64,000 bases of DNA from Paulownia fortunei (lineage: Eukaryota > Streptophyta > Magnoliopsida > Lamiales > Paulowniaceae). How positions within the stretch are numbered: position 1 is the first letter of the stretch; every line of letters begins with the position of its first letter. Under the pieces are notes generated by a model. The model worked only from the letters and a program-made list of their open reading frames with translations. It did not search any database and was not told the DNA's origin. Location: positions 10,037,278-10,101,277 of the forward strand of contig CM033110.1 in the NCBI GenBank assembly GCA_019321725.1, read 5' to 3'. Shown here piece after piece: positions 1 through 12,955 of this stretch. The translations under genes were made by a program, and so were the position numbers.

Positions 1-546
1 GTAGATCACGAGATTGAGATTGCCAGGTTCAAAATAAAGGTAAGAGACACCTAGGACTAAATTCTCCAAGGGATGAACAAGTCTGTGAAAATCTTCCTTC
101 AAGGGGAGTGATATAAATGATTACGAGAGGCCCAACTTTTAGAGACTCTCAGAATGCTAGGATAAGATATGTTTGGAGTTTGAAGATGGAAGAGAGCTGA
201 GGTCATCAAATTATGAACACATAAATTGTGACCTTTAGGGGTTTGTTCCTCAATGCAACAACCCCATGGTCATCACCATGCACATTGCTAATTTCATAGC
301 CCAAAAAATGTTGGTGGATAATAAGAGCTCTGCATATGTAATATTCCTATATGTATTGAGGAGGATGGAACTCAATGTCACAACCATACACTTGGTAAAT
401 GCCTAGTTAACTGGGTTTGGATGAAGTGAGGTAGTTTTCTTAGGAACCATTAACCTCCTGACTCCATTGGGAACTGAACCACATCAAAAGAATATCATGT
501 TAAGTATTAGATAATAGATGCACCATTTATAATGTGATCTTAGGGC
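1..546 (+). pseudogene. Tat/Ogre-like Ty3/gypsy protease remnant, cut by copia LTR
   Basis: Reading the plus strand from about 255 gives HNPMVITMHIANF, then LVDNKSSA (about 310-333), then YNVILG ending at 545. This order (conserved His-Asn lead-in, D-[TN]-G-S-like active site, Y-N-x-I-L-G flap region) is the retropepsin region of Tat/Ogre-type gypsy elements. The usual Gly after Asp-Asn is Lys here, and stops interrupt the frame near 405, 425 and 510, so it is dead. The reading frame ends exactly where the LTR begins at 547, inside the ILGR motif. Nothing clear is seen before position 200 beyond likely gag/linker sequence. The lineage assignment is from memory of motifs. Confidence 0.6.
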
Positions 547-2399
547 TGTTGGGTTTGCGTGGTCTCGAGAAACGTAAACAAAGCAAAATTTAATTTTTTT
601 CAAAAATATGAAAAAACCATTACATCATATGTAAATAAAATGAATCCCAAAACCCATTTGCGATTACTCAGTTATGTGTTTTCTAACATCTAGTATAGGG
701 AGGTTTCAAAAACTTTTATCTGATTTGCTATCGATTGAAGAAGATGAGTGCAATGATTCAAATCGTTCTCTCCATAAACAATTCCGAGCTTGATCCAAAC
801 CCCTTCCATTATAAAGATTTCTTAAAGTCCCAAGTGTTACCCTTCTAAGCATATCCCAACCTCGAAAGCCCACTCGTAGTCGTTGCTAGTAGGATCTCAA
901 GTAGATAATTCTAACCTAGGAATTGGTTTTAATTGTTTGGAACAATAATAACAAGTGTTTTAGGTGTTTATTTGATTCTATATTCAACACATGGAACTAA
1001 GAATCAAAATAATATAGAGTAGGGAAGAAGGGCGATTTTGGTGGAGAAAGAAAGGGCCAATTTTTTTTGCTTGAAGAAATAATTTACTTCATCAAGAGGG
1101 AGGGTTGGAGCACGAAATTTGTAGCCATGAATGCTTAAATTTTTTTTCCAAGAAGTAGAGAATCAATCCTCTAATTTTTGGCCCAAAGGGATATAAATAT
1201 CCTCTCCAAATTCCATCTATATAGAATCCTTTCCTTATCCAACTTTCTTGTGTTCACACAAGGTAAGTCTTATCTTACAAGAATACTTATTTAACTCTTC
1301 TTATGTTTACACATGTTCTCACAAGTTATCTCTCCTTATCATATAAGGATATTTTATCCCTCCAAGATAAGTCTTCCAAAGCAAGTAAAAGACTTCAACC
1401 TTAATTTAATTAGGAATTAAATCTCTATTTAATTTCTAACGAGCTTCCTATATGCCCACACCTACTAGACTCAATTAATTAATTAGGTGCAACTATTAAA
1501 TAAGCCTAATATAATTAATTAATCCAGTCAATTAATTTTTTATTCCAACATGGGCTATCTAATCTAATTAGGCTAATTAATTAATTTAATTAATTCAATA
1601 CTTGAATTAATTAAGCCCCTATTTAGTGAATCACATTAATTAAATTAATTAGCTCTTGGCTAATTCTTAAGCAAGAAGTGGACTTGTTCAAGTTTTTGTG
1701 TGACCCTTTAGGTTTACCTATAGCCTAGTGGTGGGCTCACAATTCTTGTGACTTTCTTGAATAATTAGAACTATAATTGTTCTGACCAATTAATCTAATT
1801 AATTAATCCTCTTGGAATTAATCCATTAATTCTAAAAACCTCATCAATCCTGGTTAGCGTCTAGCACCACGCCATGAAGACCTTGACATAGGTGAAAAGA
1901 TAAATCTTTCTAATTATGAATATCGTACAAGTCCAGTCCTTTCATGAACTAATCTCTCGATTGAGCCTATGACACAGATTATTAGTTGAAACCCTAATAA
2001 CCCAATTCTAAGAAACTATTCCTAGTATCTTGATTCGTTAGTGCTAATTAGAAAACCCATTACTTAATTACTTATCCCAATTGTGGCCATGGATTTCAGA
2101 ATCAAGTACAATGAAAATCATACAAGATTCACCTATTCTGCTAGGTAGATGACGAATCCTCTATTGGCCACTCATTAACCTATGTAAATGAAGATGATGC
2201 ACCTAAAATACCCCTTTTGTGATTGACCTATAATCAAAGGATAAATCAAAGTACACCATATCGAGTATGAGATTACAGTGCAACTTCAAGTTAAAGGACT
2301 ATATCATGCACTATCGTAATGATGGAAACTTCCCATTCAATAATCATATTTTCTTGGGAATTTTTGGTTGTGGTAGTTCAGTGTACTGATTTTCCAACA
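547..2399 (-). repeat. Ty1/copia LTR (3' LTR of a minus-strand element)
   Basis: The segment begins TGTTGGG and ends CCAACA, the inverted terminal dinucleotides of an LTR. It is rich in ATTAATTAATT runs. It resembles the LTR at 26599-28251 in overall plan (AT-rich core, ACTGATTTTCCAACA-like end). The sequence just inside (from 2400) matches the inside of the 28252 copy, which fixes orientation: on the minus strand this is the downstream LTR. The outer edge cuts a gypsy protease at 546/547. The partner LTR is not in the window, so target duplications cannot be checked. Confidence 0.7.
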
Positions 2400-4060
2400 A
2401 GCTCCTGCATATATATACTAGTATTACAACACCAGTGTCTATGGAATGAGGCACCCTTCTTGCAAGCCTGCATCGTATGCCATGTCTTGTTGGGCTAGTT
2501 GATGTCCATCTCAAGAAGGCTCAACTTGGAACATTTTTAAGCTCTTGACTATAGAGGCATGTTTCATGATCGCCATCCTATGCGCGACCATGCTCCATAG
2601 CCATATGTGATCTAGGGACTTCATCTAACTCTAATAATTAATTTAAGATAAAGATTTCTATTTAATGATATTAATATGAATAAGATAGATAAGGACAACC
2701 AAATTAATTGGCTCACCGGGTACTACTCTAACAATCTCCTACTTAGCTTAGAGATAAATGCCCTAGTATTAAAGCCTATCTTCCCTAAGATGCCTTCAAA
2801 TACTTATCCCAGGGGTTAAATCTGTAGGTTTGCCATATTTTGTGCTGAGATAAATCTTTCCATGCTGATGTTGCCTCTACCAATAATTTTCAAAATCATG
2901 GTATCGCTAATCTTTTTCTACTTAGATCCTTTGATGAGATCTTCTCTTCTTTGCTTGCTAGTAGCCCCATTGTTATCGTAGTACTCTGGTACTCGATCAA
3001 CAATGGTTGGATCTATAATCAATACTTGGATGAAGTTCCATATCCAAAAAATCTCTTTTAGCAGCATCACATGCTATAATATATTCAACCACGATGGTGG
3101 AATCCATGGTTTCCCAATCTGGGAACTCTCTCTAGCTAACTGTCCTACTATTTAAGGTGAACATGATCTAGACGTAGACTTCAAGTCATCTCTATTAGAC
3201 TAAAAACTTAGATTAAATATTTTAATTTCTATTCTCCTTAATCGTACTCAAAGAAGACCTTCTCTGTGCTTCATAAGTACTTAAAGACTGTCTTAATAGA
3301 TTTTAATACCTTTTTGCATAAAATAGACTGATATCTACTCATGACACTTAAAGCTTTTATGATATCACATCTCGTACAAAGATTTCTATACAATATGCTT
3401 TCTTCTGTGGATACATAAAAATTGTGAGTCATTCTTTCTCTTTCTTCCAAATGTCTCTAAGGATATGAACTTCAAAAGAGAAAACCTATAACTCAAAAAC
3501 AGGAATCTTCTCTTGGATACCTGCATGCTTTACGCTTTTAGCATCTATGTACATGGATTTGGATAGTGTAAGCACCCTTTTAGGTCTATGTTTATAGATC
3601 TTTATCCCCAGTCTCTAAGATGCTTCTGCCAAATCCCTCGTGGAGAACTTTAGTAAATGATAAGTCTCAGTTGACTACATTAACCTTCTTGTATATATTT
3701 GGATCATCCACATTCCTAACAGATTCAAACTATTTAATTACCTTACAGTGTCAAATGTACCAACTTCAGAAAGATTATTTGAATCCACAAATGGATCTCT
3801 AAAGCTTATAAACCCTTTTGCTTGCTTCCCTTTTTGGATATAAAGCCCTTAGGCCGCATCATATAGGTCAGTTCCTCAATCTCTCATTTGAGAAAGGTGG
3901 TCCTTGTATCCATTTGTCATATCTCATATTCACAATATGTGATATGACCATCAAAATCCTAATGAACTTCAACTTTATATTTGGTAAAAGGTTTTCCCAA
4001 TAATCAATGTTTTAACTTTGAGCGTAACCCTTCTCTACCAATTGTGCCATATAAGTTACC
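2400..4060 (-). pseudogene. Ty1/copia pol 3' fragment (RNase H and RT tail)
   Basis: The minus strand holds decayed copia RNase H (about 2900-3130) and the C-terminal half of reverse transcriptase (about 3150-4060). It is an almost collinear near-copy of 12958-14400, where AEYIVA-like and CDNNGA RNase H motifs can be read. Compared with that copy it lacks about 70 bases near 3675. Many stops; no intact frame. 2400-2660 is the 3' untranslated part next to the LTR. Sequence similarity to copia stops around 4060. Confidence 0.65.
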
Positions 4061-5225
4061 ACCTCCCTAAACTTTACCTTTTACTCGTCCTCGAGTAAAA
4101 CTCAAAATCAAACAATCATAGGCTCATACTTGGATAATGAATTACTAAACTTGATCAACCCATTCAAATGCCTCATCAATCTTTATTGCACATGAATCCT
4201 AAGGTTAGTCACAAAGCTAGTCGAATGACACTACAAAACTTGTGCTTCATTATTCTAGTCAAGAATTCAAAACGTGTGTGTGTGAAGTGTCAAGCTCAAG
4301 TTTCATGCATGCATTTTAGGTATGAATTTTACAACTAATGATTCTCATGATCTAAGAAAAGAAATTCTAGGTGTTTCATAGGCTTGCTTTTCATACAAAT
4401 TCTCCACTAATATAGACACTTACAAATTTGGATCAAAAGGACTTCAATAAATTTGTAACGTAACGCCTAGGTATTGGCTTACAAAGAAAGATAGGGATAA
4501 ACAACGTAAGAGAGCATAAAGCAATACACATAGAATCTAACTCTCATCCTTTCTTTTCTCTTTCCCAATTTTTTTAGGATTCATGCTTTTCTTTTATTTT
4601 CTTTTTCATAATTTTTTTTTCTTTTTTTTTCATGAATCCCAAAGCTTCATTTCTTGTTCTTTTGCTTTCACAAACCCCAAACTTGTTTCTTTCCATCAAC
4701 ATGAGTTGTTATTTTTTTGCATATTTTCCTGGCTCATATCCCTAAATACATTTATTCGTGCCCTCAACATGTCTCCATATGATCCCGTGATAAGATTGTG
4801 CACAAAATGTCATACTTTAAGCTCTCTTAGGGATAATCATTGTTTTTTTGGGCTATAAAGGGTTGATTTCAAGAAATGAAGTTGAATGATAGTTATTCAT
4901 ATGCCTTCCACATACCATTCTTTGAAAAGTAGCTCAAAGGGGGCAACTAGTGAATAAAAGTGTGATCATGGTAGGCTTGAAAGGCACAAACAAGTTAAAA
5001 GATGGCCTAAATCATTTCCAAGTTTGTAGTTATCTATAATTTCACCTTAAAGAGTATTCAAGCAAGTTCTAGAACACCATAAAATGACCAATACAACTCA
5101 TTGGAAGCAAAATCCAACACCAAATAGCAAGTAATTCACAAGATTTCGACACAACGTGCTTAATGAAAATTCATCATTCATGGCAAGGATCAAACACACA
5201 AGAATCGTCATGTCACAAGACTAGC
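4061..5225. other. Unassigned stretch, possibly gypsy 3' untranslated region
   Basis: No gene is seen. From about 4078 the text TTTTACTCGTCCTCGAGTAA resembles the CTTGCTTGTCCTCGAGCAAG just inside the 3' LTR of the Athila-type copies (6845, 41190). I infer a 3' untranslated remnant of another minus-strand Athila/Tat element, without its LTR. A pyrimidine/T-rich tract lies at 4545-4640. The short open frame at 4583-4858 is that T-rich tract read as Phe/Leu and is not believed. Confidence 0.35.
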
Positions 5226-6824
5226 TGTTACAACTTTAAGGTTGCAAACTCAAGTGCAGGTTGTAGTAAGTAATAAATTTCTCGTGAGTCCGAGGTCGAT
5301 CCACAGAGAAGTTGTTTGAAGAATTCAATTTTATATTTCTAAAAGATGGAGTTTATGTGAATCAAAATATATGAACAATTAATGAATGATGTAACTAATG
5401 AAAAACCAAAGTAATAAAAGTACTGAAGATTAGGGATCCACTCTTGAATTTTGGATAGAGAAATGGTTATTTATTCTTTTTACCTCTATTAATTGCCACA
5501 ATTGGAATCTATACATAATGAAGGTTCCAATGGGAAGATATTATCAAGTAACTCATGCAATAAGGTAATCATGATATTATCTTATTATTGCAAATTATCT
5601 CTTAACGCCAACACTTATTTATGGGATCAAGCATTTATGCACACCTTCGTCAACAACAAATCAAGGTTTCACATTAGCAGTCGATGGGGTAAAACCGTAC
5701 AATAAGCTAAATAAACCCAAGTATTTGTTGAGCCATTGGAGATACATAAATCAAGAATCACCACAAAACAAGTAAGGTTTAGATCAAAAATAAAATAATA
5801 ATTCAACATACTTAAACAATTTCTACCCTTATAACCATTTCTCTTCCTCCATTAAGAGATTCACCATTTTTCTTCAGCAAAATAAAATTTAGAAAGACAA
5901 TAAAAGTAGCAAAGACTAAAAATATAAGAGAAATTAGAGAATGCATTTCTTTTACTAATAGAAAATTTACAATACTAGAAAACATACAAACTAGATAACT
6001 TAGCCTAAAGAAACCCTCTACCTCCTCTCCTCTTACAAACTTAATACATGGCCTATTTATAGTACTTGCAGTAAGTTAGAGGCCAAACAAATAATGGAGG
6101 GGTTAATCAAGTGGTATGCTAGTTGCCAAGAGTTGGTAAGTTGTTACACAAATTTCTCACCCACTGAATTGAATTACATTTTTGATACTGCTAGATTTTG
6201 AAGATATGTAAAGAATTAAAATTGTAGATCTTTCAACGCTGATATATTTTCATATATCAGTTATCAAATTTGGCAGTTGAATGAAGGAGATATAGTTAAA
6301 TTATCGAGTCACGTCCAAGAGTCGCCCTTTAACAGCAGCAGCAACTTGCAGCCTATGTTTTTACCATTTCAACACATTTTCTCACCATCTTATTTTTAGC
6401 AAACTTGTTTATTTTTTGGGTATAACATATCCCAATTTCAGTCCAAAATAAATTTGGGTTCAAGATATATAACCGAATTGGTAAAATAAGTCAATACTGG
6501 GCTGAACTCTGATCCGAATTTTGGTGATCTATTTTGTGCAACTATTTGGATGAATTTTCTGCTATCATCAAGACTGAATTGGATTGAGCTTCCAATAGAA
6601 ACATTGTACCTCTGTCTCTTGTTTTTCAAATGAAATAAGCTTCAGATCCATAGGACTTTTGATCATGAAGTTATGCTCACATTACAAAAACTGCACAAGT
6701 CTGGAAATATGTTTCCATTTATTCTCTAACACAAAACATTAATAAAACAATAATATTAACAAAAATAAAATAAGAACAGTATAAAGGATTTGATAGAAAA
6801 ATATATTAAAATATGCACTTATCA
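5226..6824 (-). repeat. Athila-type 3' LTR, copy 1
   Basis: Starts TGTTACAACTTTAAGG and ends ATGCACTTATCA, matching both LTRs of copy 2 over the whole length (about 1.6 kb against 1.56 kb) with scattered differences and small indels. In element orientation it runs TGATAAG to GTAACA. The right-hand partner LTR is lost by truncation at 12955. Confidence 0.85.
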
Positions 6825-8456
6825 AATTCCCTCACACTTAACCTTTTGCTTGTCCTCGAGCAAGCTTAAAACAAACATAAACTAATCTACTTTCGTAGAA
6901 AATCATGATTGCATTTAGCATATGCAACAAGCCTTTAAACTCCTAGGTGGCCTATAGAGGACGGATTATAGTCTTGTGAAGGTTTCCAACAGTGATACCT
7001 ACAAACACCTATAATAACTATCTTCCAACTTTTATTCTCATGAAGCAACAAAGTAATATGGAAATAAAATCAAACAAGTGTTGAGTTTAACTCTTAATCA
7101 TTTAAAAATCAATACATTTCCACAATAAGCATACTCAAGTGTGTGTGTGGACAGTTAATGTCAATAGTGATGAAACTATGCATGCTTCAAATAAGTAAAT
7201 TCTCATAAAATCTTGCAAAAACCATCACCCAATTTCTAACAGAAAAGTTAAACATCATAGACTCTTCCTTTGGTGCAAATCTCCACTACACTGAAGGCAC
7301 CACATAAAATTAAAAAGTTTTCAACAAAGGTTGTAATGGGGCTAAAGGGTGGTGATGTAGCTAAAAAATAAAAGGATAGGATGCAATAAAGGTTCTCAAA
7401 AACTTTATGAAATTAGAGACATAGAATTTATCGATGAAGAATTCTCAAACTCCACAAATTTCACATTGAGGTCTATTGTTATTGAATTGGATCCCTCTTA
7501 TTCATCTTGGAACATCTCATTTGTAGTTGCAACTTCCAACCTGAATTTTTTTTATAAGTTCAAGCTGTCAATTGAATGTCTTTTAAACTCCAATCATTTT
7601 TAGAATGAGTGTTGGATAATAGTGTATTTAGCATAGGTAAAAAAATATGGTTACAAAAAAAATAAATTTATTTATTGTAAGGCTCAAAGTGGTTTACCAG
7701 GGGATGTTTTATTGAAATATCATATAGGGAACAAGCTGATTTGGCAATGGTGCTAGAAAACCTAATGCCTTAATCATTTTTCTAGTACTGCACTATCAGT
7801 TGTTCGCCTCGACAGACCAAAAGTAAAAGTTCTAATACTCAACCCCTACATGTTGAAGATTCAAGTGATGATTAGAGCAAGGGCATAAGAACTATCTATT
7901 TTGACATGATTGCCTTCACACTAAATAACATAACTGTTTGTGCAAAATAAAATTTGAGTATAATTATCACAAAAATATATTAACCAAATAACAATATCAA
8001 AGTGCAAAACAACACCCACCATTAATCAAACCATATTATTCATGCTTAATTTTAGTTATTGAAGTTGGAAGAACCTCTACGACTCAAAAAAAATTGGTAA
8101 TTCACAAATATTTGTTAAGAACTTCACAAACCTACCATGTTATGCAAAAAATAGGGATGCATCTCAAGAGTGTTACAATTCCTTTACTCAGCCACCTTTT
8201 TTCATACTTTCAACAGATCCATAAAAATAACACGCTTGATTTTTATTTATTTTATTTATTTTTTTTGTTTTTAAATACTAGAAAAACACACATTGAACAT
8301 ACAAGACATGATATCAATTATCCCTCCCCCCAACCTAATCGAGATATTATCCCCAATGTCAAAAATAGATAGGAAAGTAGAGTTTGAAAGATATCATCTA
8401 AAGTTGAAATAATAAAAAAAACACATAGTATTAGATAAAATCATTAACAATAAGTA
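6825..8456 (-). other. 3' untranslated region of Athila copy 1, with polypurine tract
   Basis: On the minus strand the purine-rich AAGTGTGAGGGAATT (6825-6839) abuts the LTR and is the plus-strand primer. The remaining 1.6 kb is collinear with 41183-42918. It has no convincing gene; the open frame at 8094-8372 on the plus strand is not conserved as protein. Confidence 0.65.
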
Positions 8457-9108
8457 TCATAGACTGAGAGTCAAATTCAATTTGCATTTTCGACCATTAT
8501 TCTTGTTGGACTAATCCAAATTGGCCAAAGCTGGATCAGGTTTTGGCACATATGCTAGAAGTTGATCAATCAGCTGGTCAGGTGTCGAAGTAGAAATGAT
8601 GATTCTTCTCACAGAAGTTGAAATAAAACTTTTTTTCACAGCATGATCTACAAAAAATAGCAAACCATCATAAAAAACATTAACATTAAGAATACCTATA
8701 GGTTTTTTGGTGAATGTTGAGTTGTTCCAAGAGATAACTTGGAATAATTCCTCAAGTGTACCAAAATTGCCAGGTAGAATGATGAATGCACCTGCATTAT
8801 TTAACATGTTAGGCATTCTGTCCTGAATATGTGATACTTTTAGCTCATTTCCAATTATCATACCTGTGATATTATGTACTGTTAAAGATTTTGGGATAAC
8901 TCCAGAACTTTGACAACTCCTACATAAGCAGAAATAGCAACACTCCCCATTAACCCCAAACTGCCTCCCCCATACACTAAATGAATTTTTCTTTCTGCTA
9001 AAGTTCTACCAAGGTTATTGGCTGCTCCTATAAACTCACCATTTTTTTCTAGATTGATCCATAAAAAATATAAACGGAATTAAATTTGCAAGTTGATGAA
9101 ACTTCCAT
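8457..9108 (-). pseudogene. LOG-like cytokinin riboside 5'-monophosphate phosphoribohydrolase, broken, copy 1
   Basis: Retrotransposon-borne homologue of plant LONELY GUY enzymes, which release active cytokinin bases from their nucleotides. The start codon is taken at 9108, matching copy 2. The open stretch from 8861 to 8511 reads ILPGNFGTLEE (canonical PGGxGTxxE, second Gly changed to Asn), then GILNV and a C-terminal helix ending YVPKPDP. A TAG replaces the Trp codon at 8511; the family end corresponds to about 8457. The N-terminal part (8862-9108) is frameshifted. Unlike copy 2, it keeps the frame through the AVKKSFIST region. Dead, but informative for the ancestral frame. Confidence 0.8.
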
Positions 9109-9246
9109 TTTATTTATTTTTTGAAAATAAGTTGTGCAAAAATAGAGTTAGTACGGTGATATTTATTGAGGTATAAACAGAGAATGCATTTATTGCATGT
9201 CTTTTTCTTTTCTTAAAAAGGTTGAAAATAAGGACACATACGAAAT

Positions 9247-9898
9247 TTAAAAATTACCTACTAACACGTGTATGTACATATAGTTGTGATTGTGGCTCAC
9301 ATATTCCTCTGGTTTTACATCCATTAACGGCTTAAACGCCCTCTGTGGGTTGAGGATATGCTTCCCATCTAGTTTTCTTATAAACTGGCAAATAGGGTCT
9401 TTTAATGTCAGATTCCCAAGACTATAAAGCTCATATTCATTTCAAAAACGATCCCATAAATCAAGAATTGCACGTTGTACCAATCCATATGAATGCGTCT
9501 CAAGAGTCAATATAATGTGATCTAAAGACTTCTTACTTAGTCCATCTATAATGAATTTAAGTTTATCTTCTCGATTTTTAGAGATAATTCCTAAAGAACG
9601 ACACTTTCTATTGCAAGTCCATCTAGCACAAATATGACAAACTTTCAATTTTTTCGCCCTTTATTTTTTTGAATATGTGCTTTTACCAAAATCAGACATG
9701 TATCTAGTAAGCAAATTTGGAAACTCATGTGAAAACTCACATGCCCTTACCTTTGCTTCAATTATCCATCGTATGTCCTCCAGGATCCCCTTGTACATAA
9801 GCATCCTCAATTTTTCAATCCTGATTTTATAAATTTTCAAAATTGCATTTTTAGGAATAAAAAGAAATCGCTTCTTGAAAGTTAGAAAAATGTCACAT
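9247..9898 (-). pseudogene. ORF-X (unrecognised Cys-cluster protein), broken, copy 1
   Basis: Collinear with ORF-X of copy 2. The start is destroyed by loss of two bases at about 9896. An in-frame TAA lies at about 9661, and TGA replaces the Arg codon at 9442. Between them the cysteine cluster reads VCHICARWTCNRKC. Beyond the TGA the frame continues through FRKLDGKHILNPQ; that Gln codon is a stop in copy 2. It then runs on to TAA at 9247-9249, which shows that the ancestral protein was longer than either broken frame here. Confidence 0.6.
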
Positions 9899-10067
9899 TT
9901 TGAAAAGAACAAGAAAAGAGAATGAGAAAAATAAAGAAAATTTGTACAAATATTTCAGTTGTTTGGGAACTGACAAGTCCGACTTTTATAGCCACAGAGT
10001 ATCATTTTCTGCCATTTAACCAGGAAAATAAAAAAAATAATGTCGGAGAAAATGGGTATATACAACA

Positions 10068-11180
10068 CTAATCATAACAAGGGTTAGAAAGAAAAAGAAT
10101 TTCCTCTTGTAAAAATTGATTTTCTAGAAATGGTTTAACTGTTTGTCCATTTACTTTGAATATGTTACTATTTCTAAGATTTTCAATGGCAATCACCCCA
10201 TAAGGATATACTTTTTTTACAATAAAAGAACCACTCCACCTTGATCTCAATTTTCCATGAAACAAATGTAATCGAGAATTATAAAGCAAAACCTTTTGAC
10301 CAACCTCAAATATTTTTCTTAAAATTTTATTATCATGAAAATCTTTGATTCTTGCTTTATAAATTTTAGAATTCTCATATGCATCATTTCTCAGTTCTTG
10401 AAGTCCATTGATTTGCAATTTGCGCAATTTTGGAGCTTCATCAAGGTTGAAGTTAAATATTTTGATTGCCCAATAAGCTTTATGTTCAAGTTCAACGGGT
10501 AAATGACAAGGTTTTTCATAAACTATCCTATAAGGAGACATGCTTAATGTTGTTTTGAAAGTAGTTGTATATGCCCAAAGTGTATCGGTAAGTTTAAGAG
10601 ATCAATCTTTACAGTTTAGGTTAACCATTTTCTCCAAAATTTATTTTATCTCCCTATTTGCAAGTTCAACTTGTCCATTTGTCTGAGGGTGATAAGGGGT
10701 TGCAACTTTATGTATGATTCCATATTTCCTCATTAAAGTTCCAAAAATTTTATTACAAAAATGTTTTCCCCCATCACTAATAATAGATCTAGGAATTCCA
10801 AATCGACTTAAAATATTTTCTTTCAAAAATTTAATCACTATTTTGTTCATTGTTTCGACAAGGAATTGCCTCTATCTTTTTGAAACATAATCTATGGTAA
10901 CCAATATGTAAAGAAAACCAAATGATAATAGAAATGGCCACATAAAATCAATACCCCAATAGTTAAAGATTTCAATCACTAGGATAGGGTGTAGGGGCAT
11001 CATATTCTCTTTGAAAGGGACCCTAACTTTTGACAATTTTCACAACTTTTGCAGAAAGTGTAAGTGTCTTTGAAAAGAGTTGGCCAATAAAATCCACATT
11101 GCAAGATTTTTGCAATAGTATTCTTTACAGAAAAATAACCACCACATGCTTCTGAATGATAAAATTTGACAATATTACCT
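10068..11180 (-). pseudogene. Athila-type integrase, broken, copy 1
   Basis: Minus-strand integrase matching 44572-45756. Readable parts include the core around [10 protein letters not shown] and [20 protein letters not shown] (10641-10850) and the C-terminal module with [20 protein letters not shown] (10068-10541), ending NPCYD. Stops and frameshifts separate the pieces (about 10542-10640 and 10851-11180). The N-terminal zinc-finger region is only partly readable. Confidence 0.8.
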
Positions 11181-11186
11181 ATCTCA

Positions 11187-12955
11187 TTACCAATGCGATG
11201 GCATCTTTCCCGTCACAAGAAAATTAACAATGTCAGCAAACCAAGATAAAATAGAAATATTAAATAGTTGTTCATCAAGAAAAGTGTCAATAATAGGTGT
11301 GGTTTGAAACGAGTCATCACAAACAAGTCTCGACAAATAATCAGCCACTACATTCTTTACTCCATTTTTATCTTGAATAGTAACATTAAATTCCTGGAGT
11401 AAGAGAATCCACCTAATCAGTCTTGGTTTAGCAACTTTTTTTGACAGAAGATATTTCAAAGCTGCATGATCACTGAAAACAACAATTTGTGAACCAACAA
11501 GATAAGATCAAAATTTGTCCAATGCAAAAACTACAGCAAGTAATTCTTTTTCAGTTGTTGTATAATTCAATTGAGCACCTTTAAAGTTTTACTTGCATAG
11601 TAAATAATATATGGTTTTTTATCTTTTCTTTGTCCCAAGACAGCTTCAATAGCATAATCACTAGCATCACACATGATTTCAAAAGGTTAAGTCCAATCTG
11701 GAAGCTGCATGATTGGAGCAGATGTAAGCATGCTTTTAAGCTTAACAAAAGCATTTTCATAGTTTTCAATCCATTCAAAAATAGTGTCTTTTGTTAGAAG
11801 ATTACACAAAGGTTCAGATATTATACTAAAATCTTTCATAAATCTTCTATAAAAACAAGCATGTCTTAAAAATAATCTAATCTCCTTCATAGTCTTTAGT
11901 GTTGTCAAATTGGCAATTAACTCAATTTTAGATTTGTCAACCTCAATACCTTCTGATGATATAATGTGTCCAAGAACAATACCAGTTGTTACCATAAAGT
12001 GACATTTCTCCCAATTGAGCACAAGATTCTTTTCTTCACACCTGATCAAAACCTTTTCTAAATTAGATAAGCAATCATCAAATGAATTACCAAAAATAGA
12101 AAATCCATCCATAAAGACTTCAAGAAAACGTTCAACCATGTCACTAAAATTACTAAGCATGCATCGTTGGAATGTAGCTGGTGCATTACATAATCTAAAA
12201 GGCATCATTCCATATGCAAAAGTACTAAAAGGACATGTAAAAGTTGTTTTCTCTTTATTTTCAAATGCAATTGCAATTTGATTATACCCAAAATATCCAT
12301 CTAAAAAGTAATAAAATTCATATCCCGCAACTCTTTCTAAAATTTGATCCATGAAAGGTAATGGAAAATGTTATTTTCTAGTAACTGAGTTGAGTTTTCT
12401 ATAGTCATGCGCATTCGCCAACCAGTAACAGTTTTAGTTGGAATTAATTCATCATTCTCATTCTTGACTACGGTAACTCCAGATTTCTTAGGTATAACTT
12501 GAGTAGGATTTACCCATTTGCTATCAGAAATAGAATAAATGATTTCATTATCTAAGAGTTTAATGACTTTATTTCTCACTATTTCTTTCATATTAGGATT
12601 TAGCCTTCGTTGCATTTCCCTAGAAGGTTTAGCATTTTCCTCTAGATAGATGTTATGTGTGCAAATGAAAGGATTAATACCTTTAATATCAGCAATGGTC
12701 CATCCTAAAGCATTCTTATGCATTTTTAGAGTTTCGATCAACTTACTTTCTTGAGATGCATCGAGTTTGTAAGAAATTATTACTGGAAAAGTTTCATTCT
12801 CACATAAGAAAGAGTATTTCAAATTAAATGAAAGGTTTCAAATCAACCACAGGAGCTTTAATACTTGATGGAATAGATTTTACTGTTGATGATGAAAGTT
12901 CTTCGAACCTGGCTTCCAAAAATATTTTTCTTGTACCTCCAAAAATTCAGAGATA
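11187..12955 (-). pseudogene. Athila-type reverse transcriptase/RNase H, broken, copy 1
   Basis: 11687-12352 reads the RT palm: FLDGYFGYNQIAIA, PFRLCNAPATFQRCM and the catalytic box as FMDGF, where copy 2 has FMDDF, so the second catalytic Asp is lost. 12337-12822 carries the N-terminal RT fingers (NPFICTHNIYLEENAKPSR, PTQVIPKKSG). 11187-11580 is the RNase H end and connection ([29 protein letters not shown]). Protease and gag are absent: homology to copy 2 ends near 12955, equivalent to about 47570. Confidence 0.85.

Larger units (their letters stand above)
5226..12955 (-). mobile_element. Athila-type Ty3/gypsy element, copy 1, 5'-truncated
   Basis: Minus-strand element homologous along its length to copy 2 (39605-51569). 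Left to right: 3' LTR, 3' untranslated region with polypurine tract, LOG-like gene, ORF-X, integrase, RNase H, RT. It stops at about 12955, inside the linker between protease and RT, where copia sequence begins abruptly. Gag, protease, primer site and 5' LTR are therefore missing. Numerous stops and C-to-T type changes relative to copy 2 show it is older. Confidence 0.85.

Noticed and set aside
4583..4858. 91-residue plus-strand frame
   Set aside because: It begins in a T tract read as poly-Phe; the surrounding sequence looks like a gypsy 3' untranslated region.
5493..5705. Open frame MPQLESIHNEGSNGKILSS recurring at 39827 and 50240
   Set aside because: It lies inside LTRs, antisense to the element; it recurs because the LTR DNA recurs. 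Its length differs (70, 92, 70 residues) and its end changes by frameshift, so there is no sign of selection on protein.
12015..12281. Plus-strand frame opposite reverse transcriptase
   Set aside because: Shadow of the minus-strand RT; codon pattern explained by the opposite frame.
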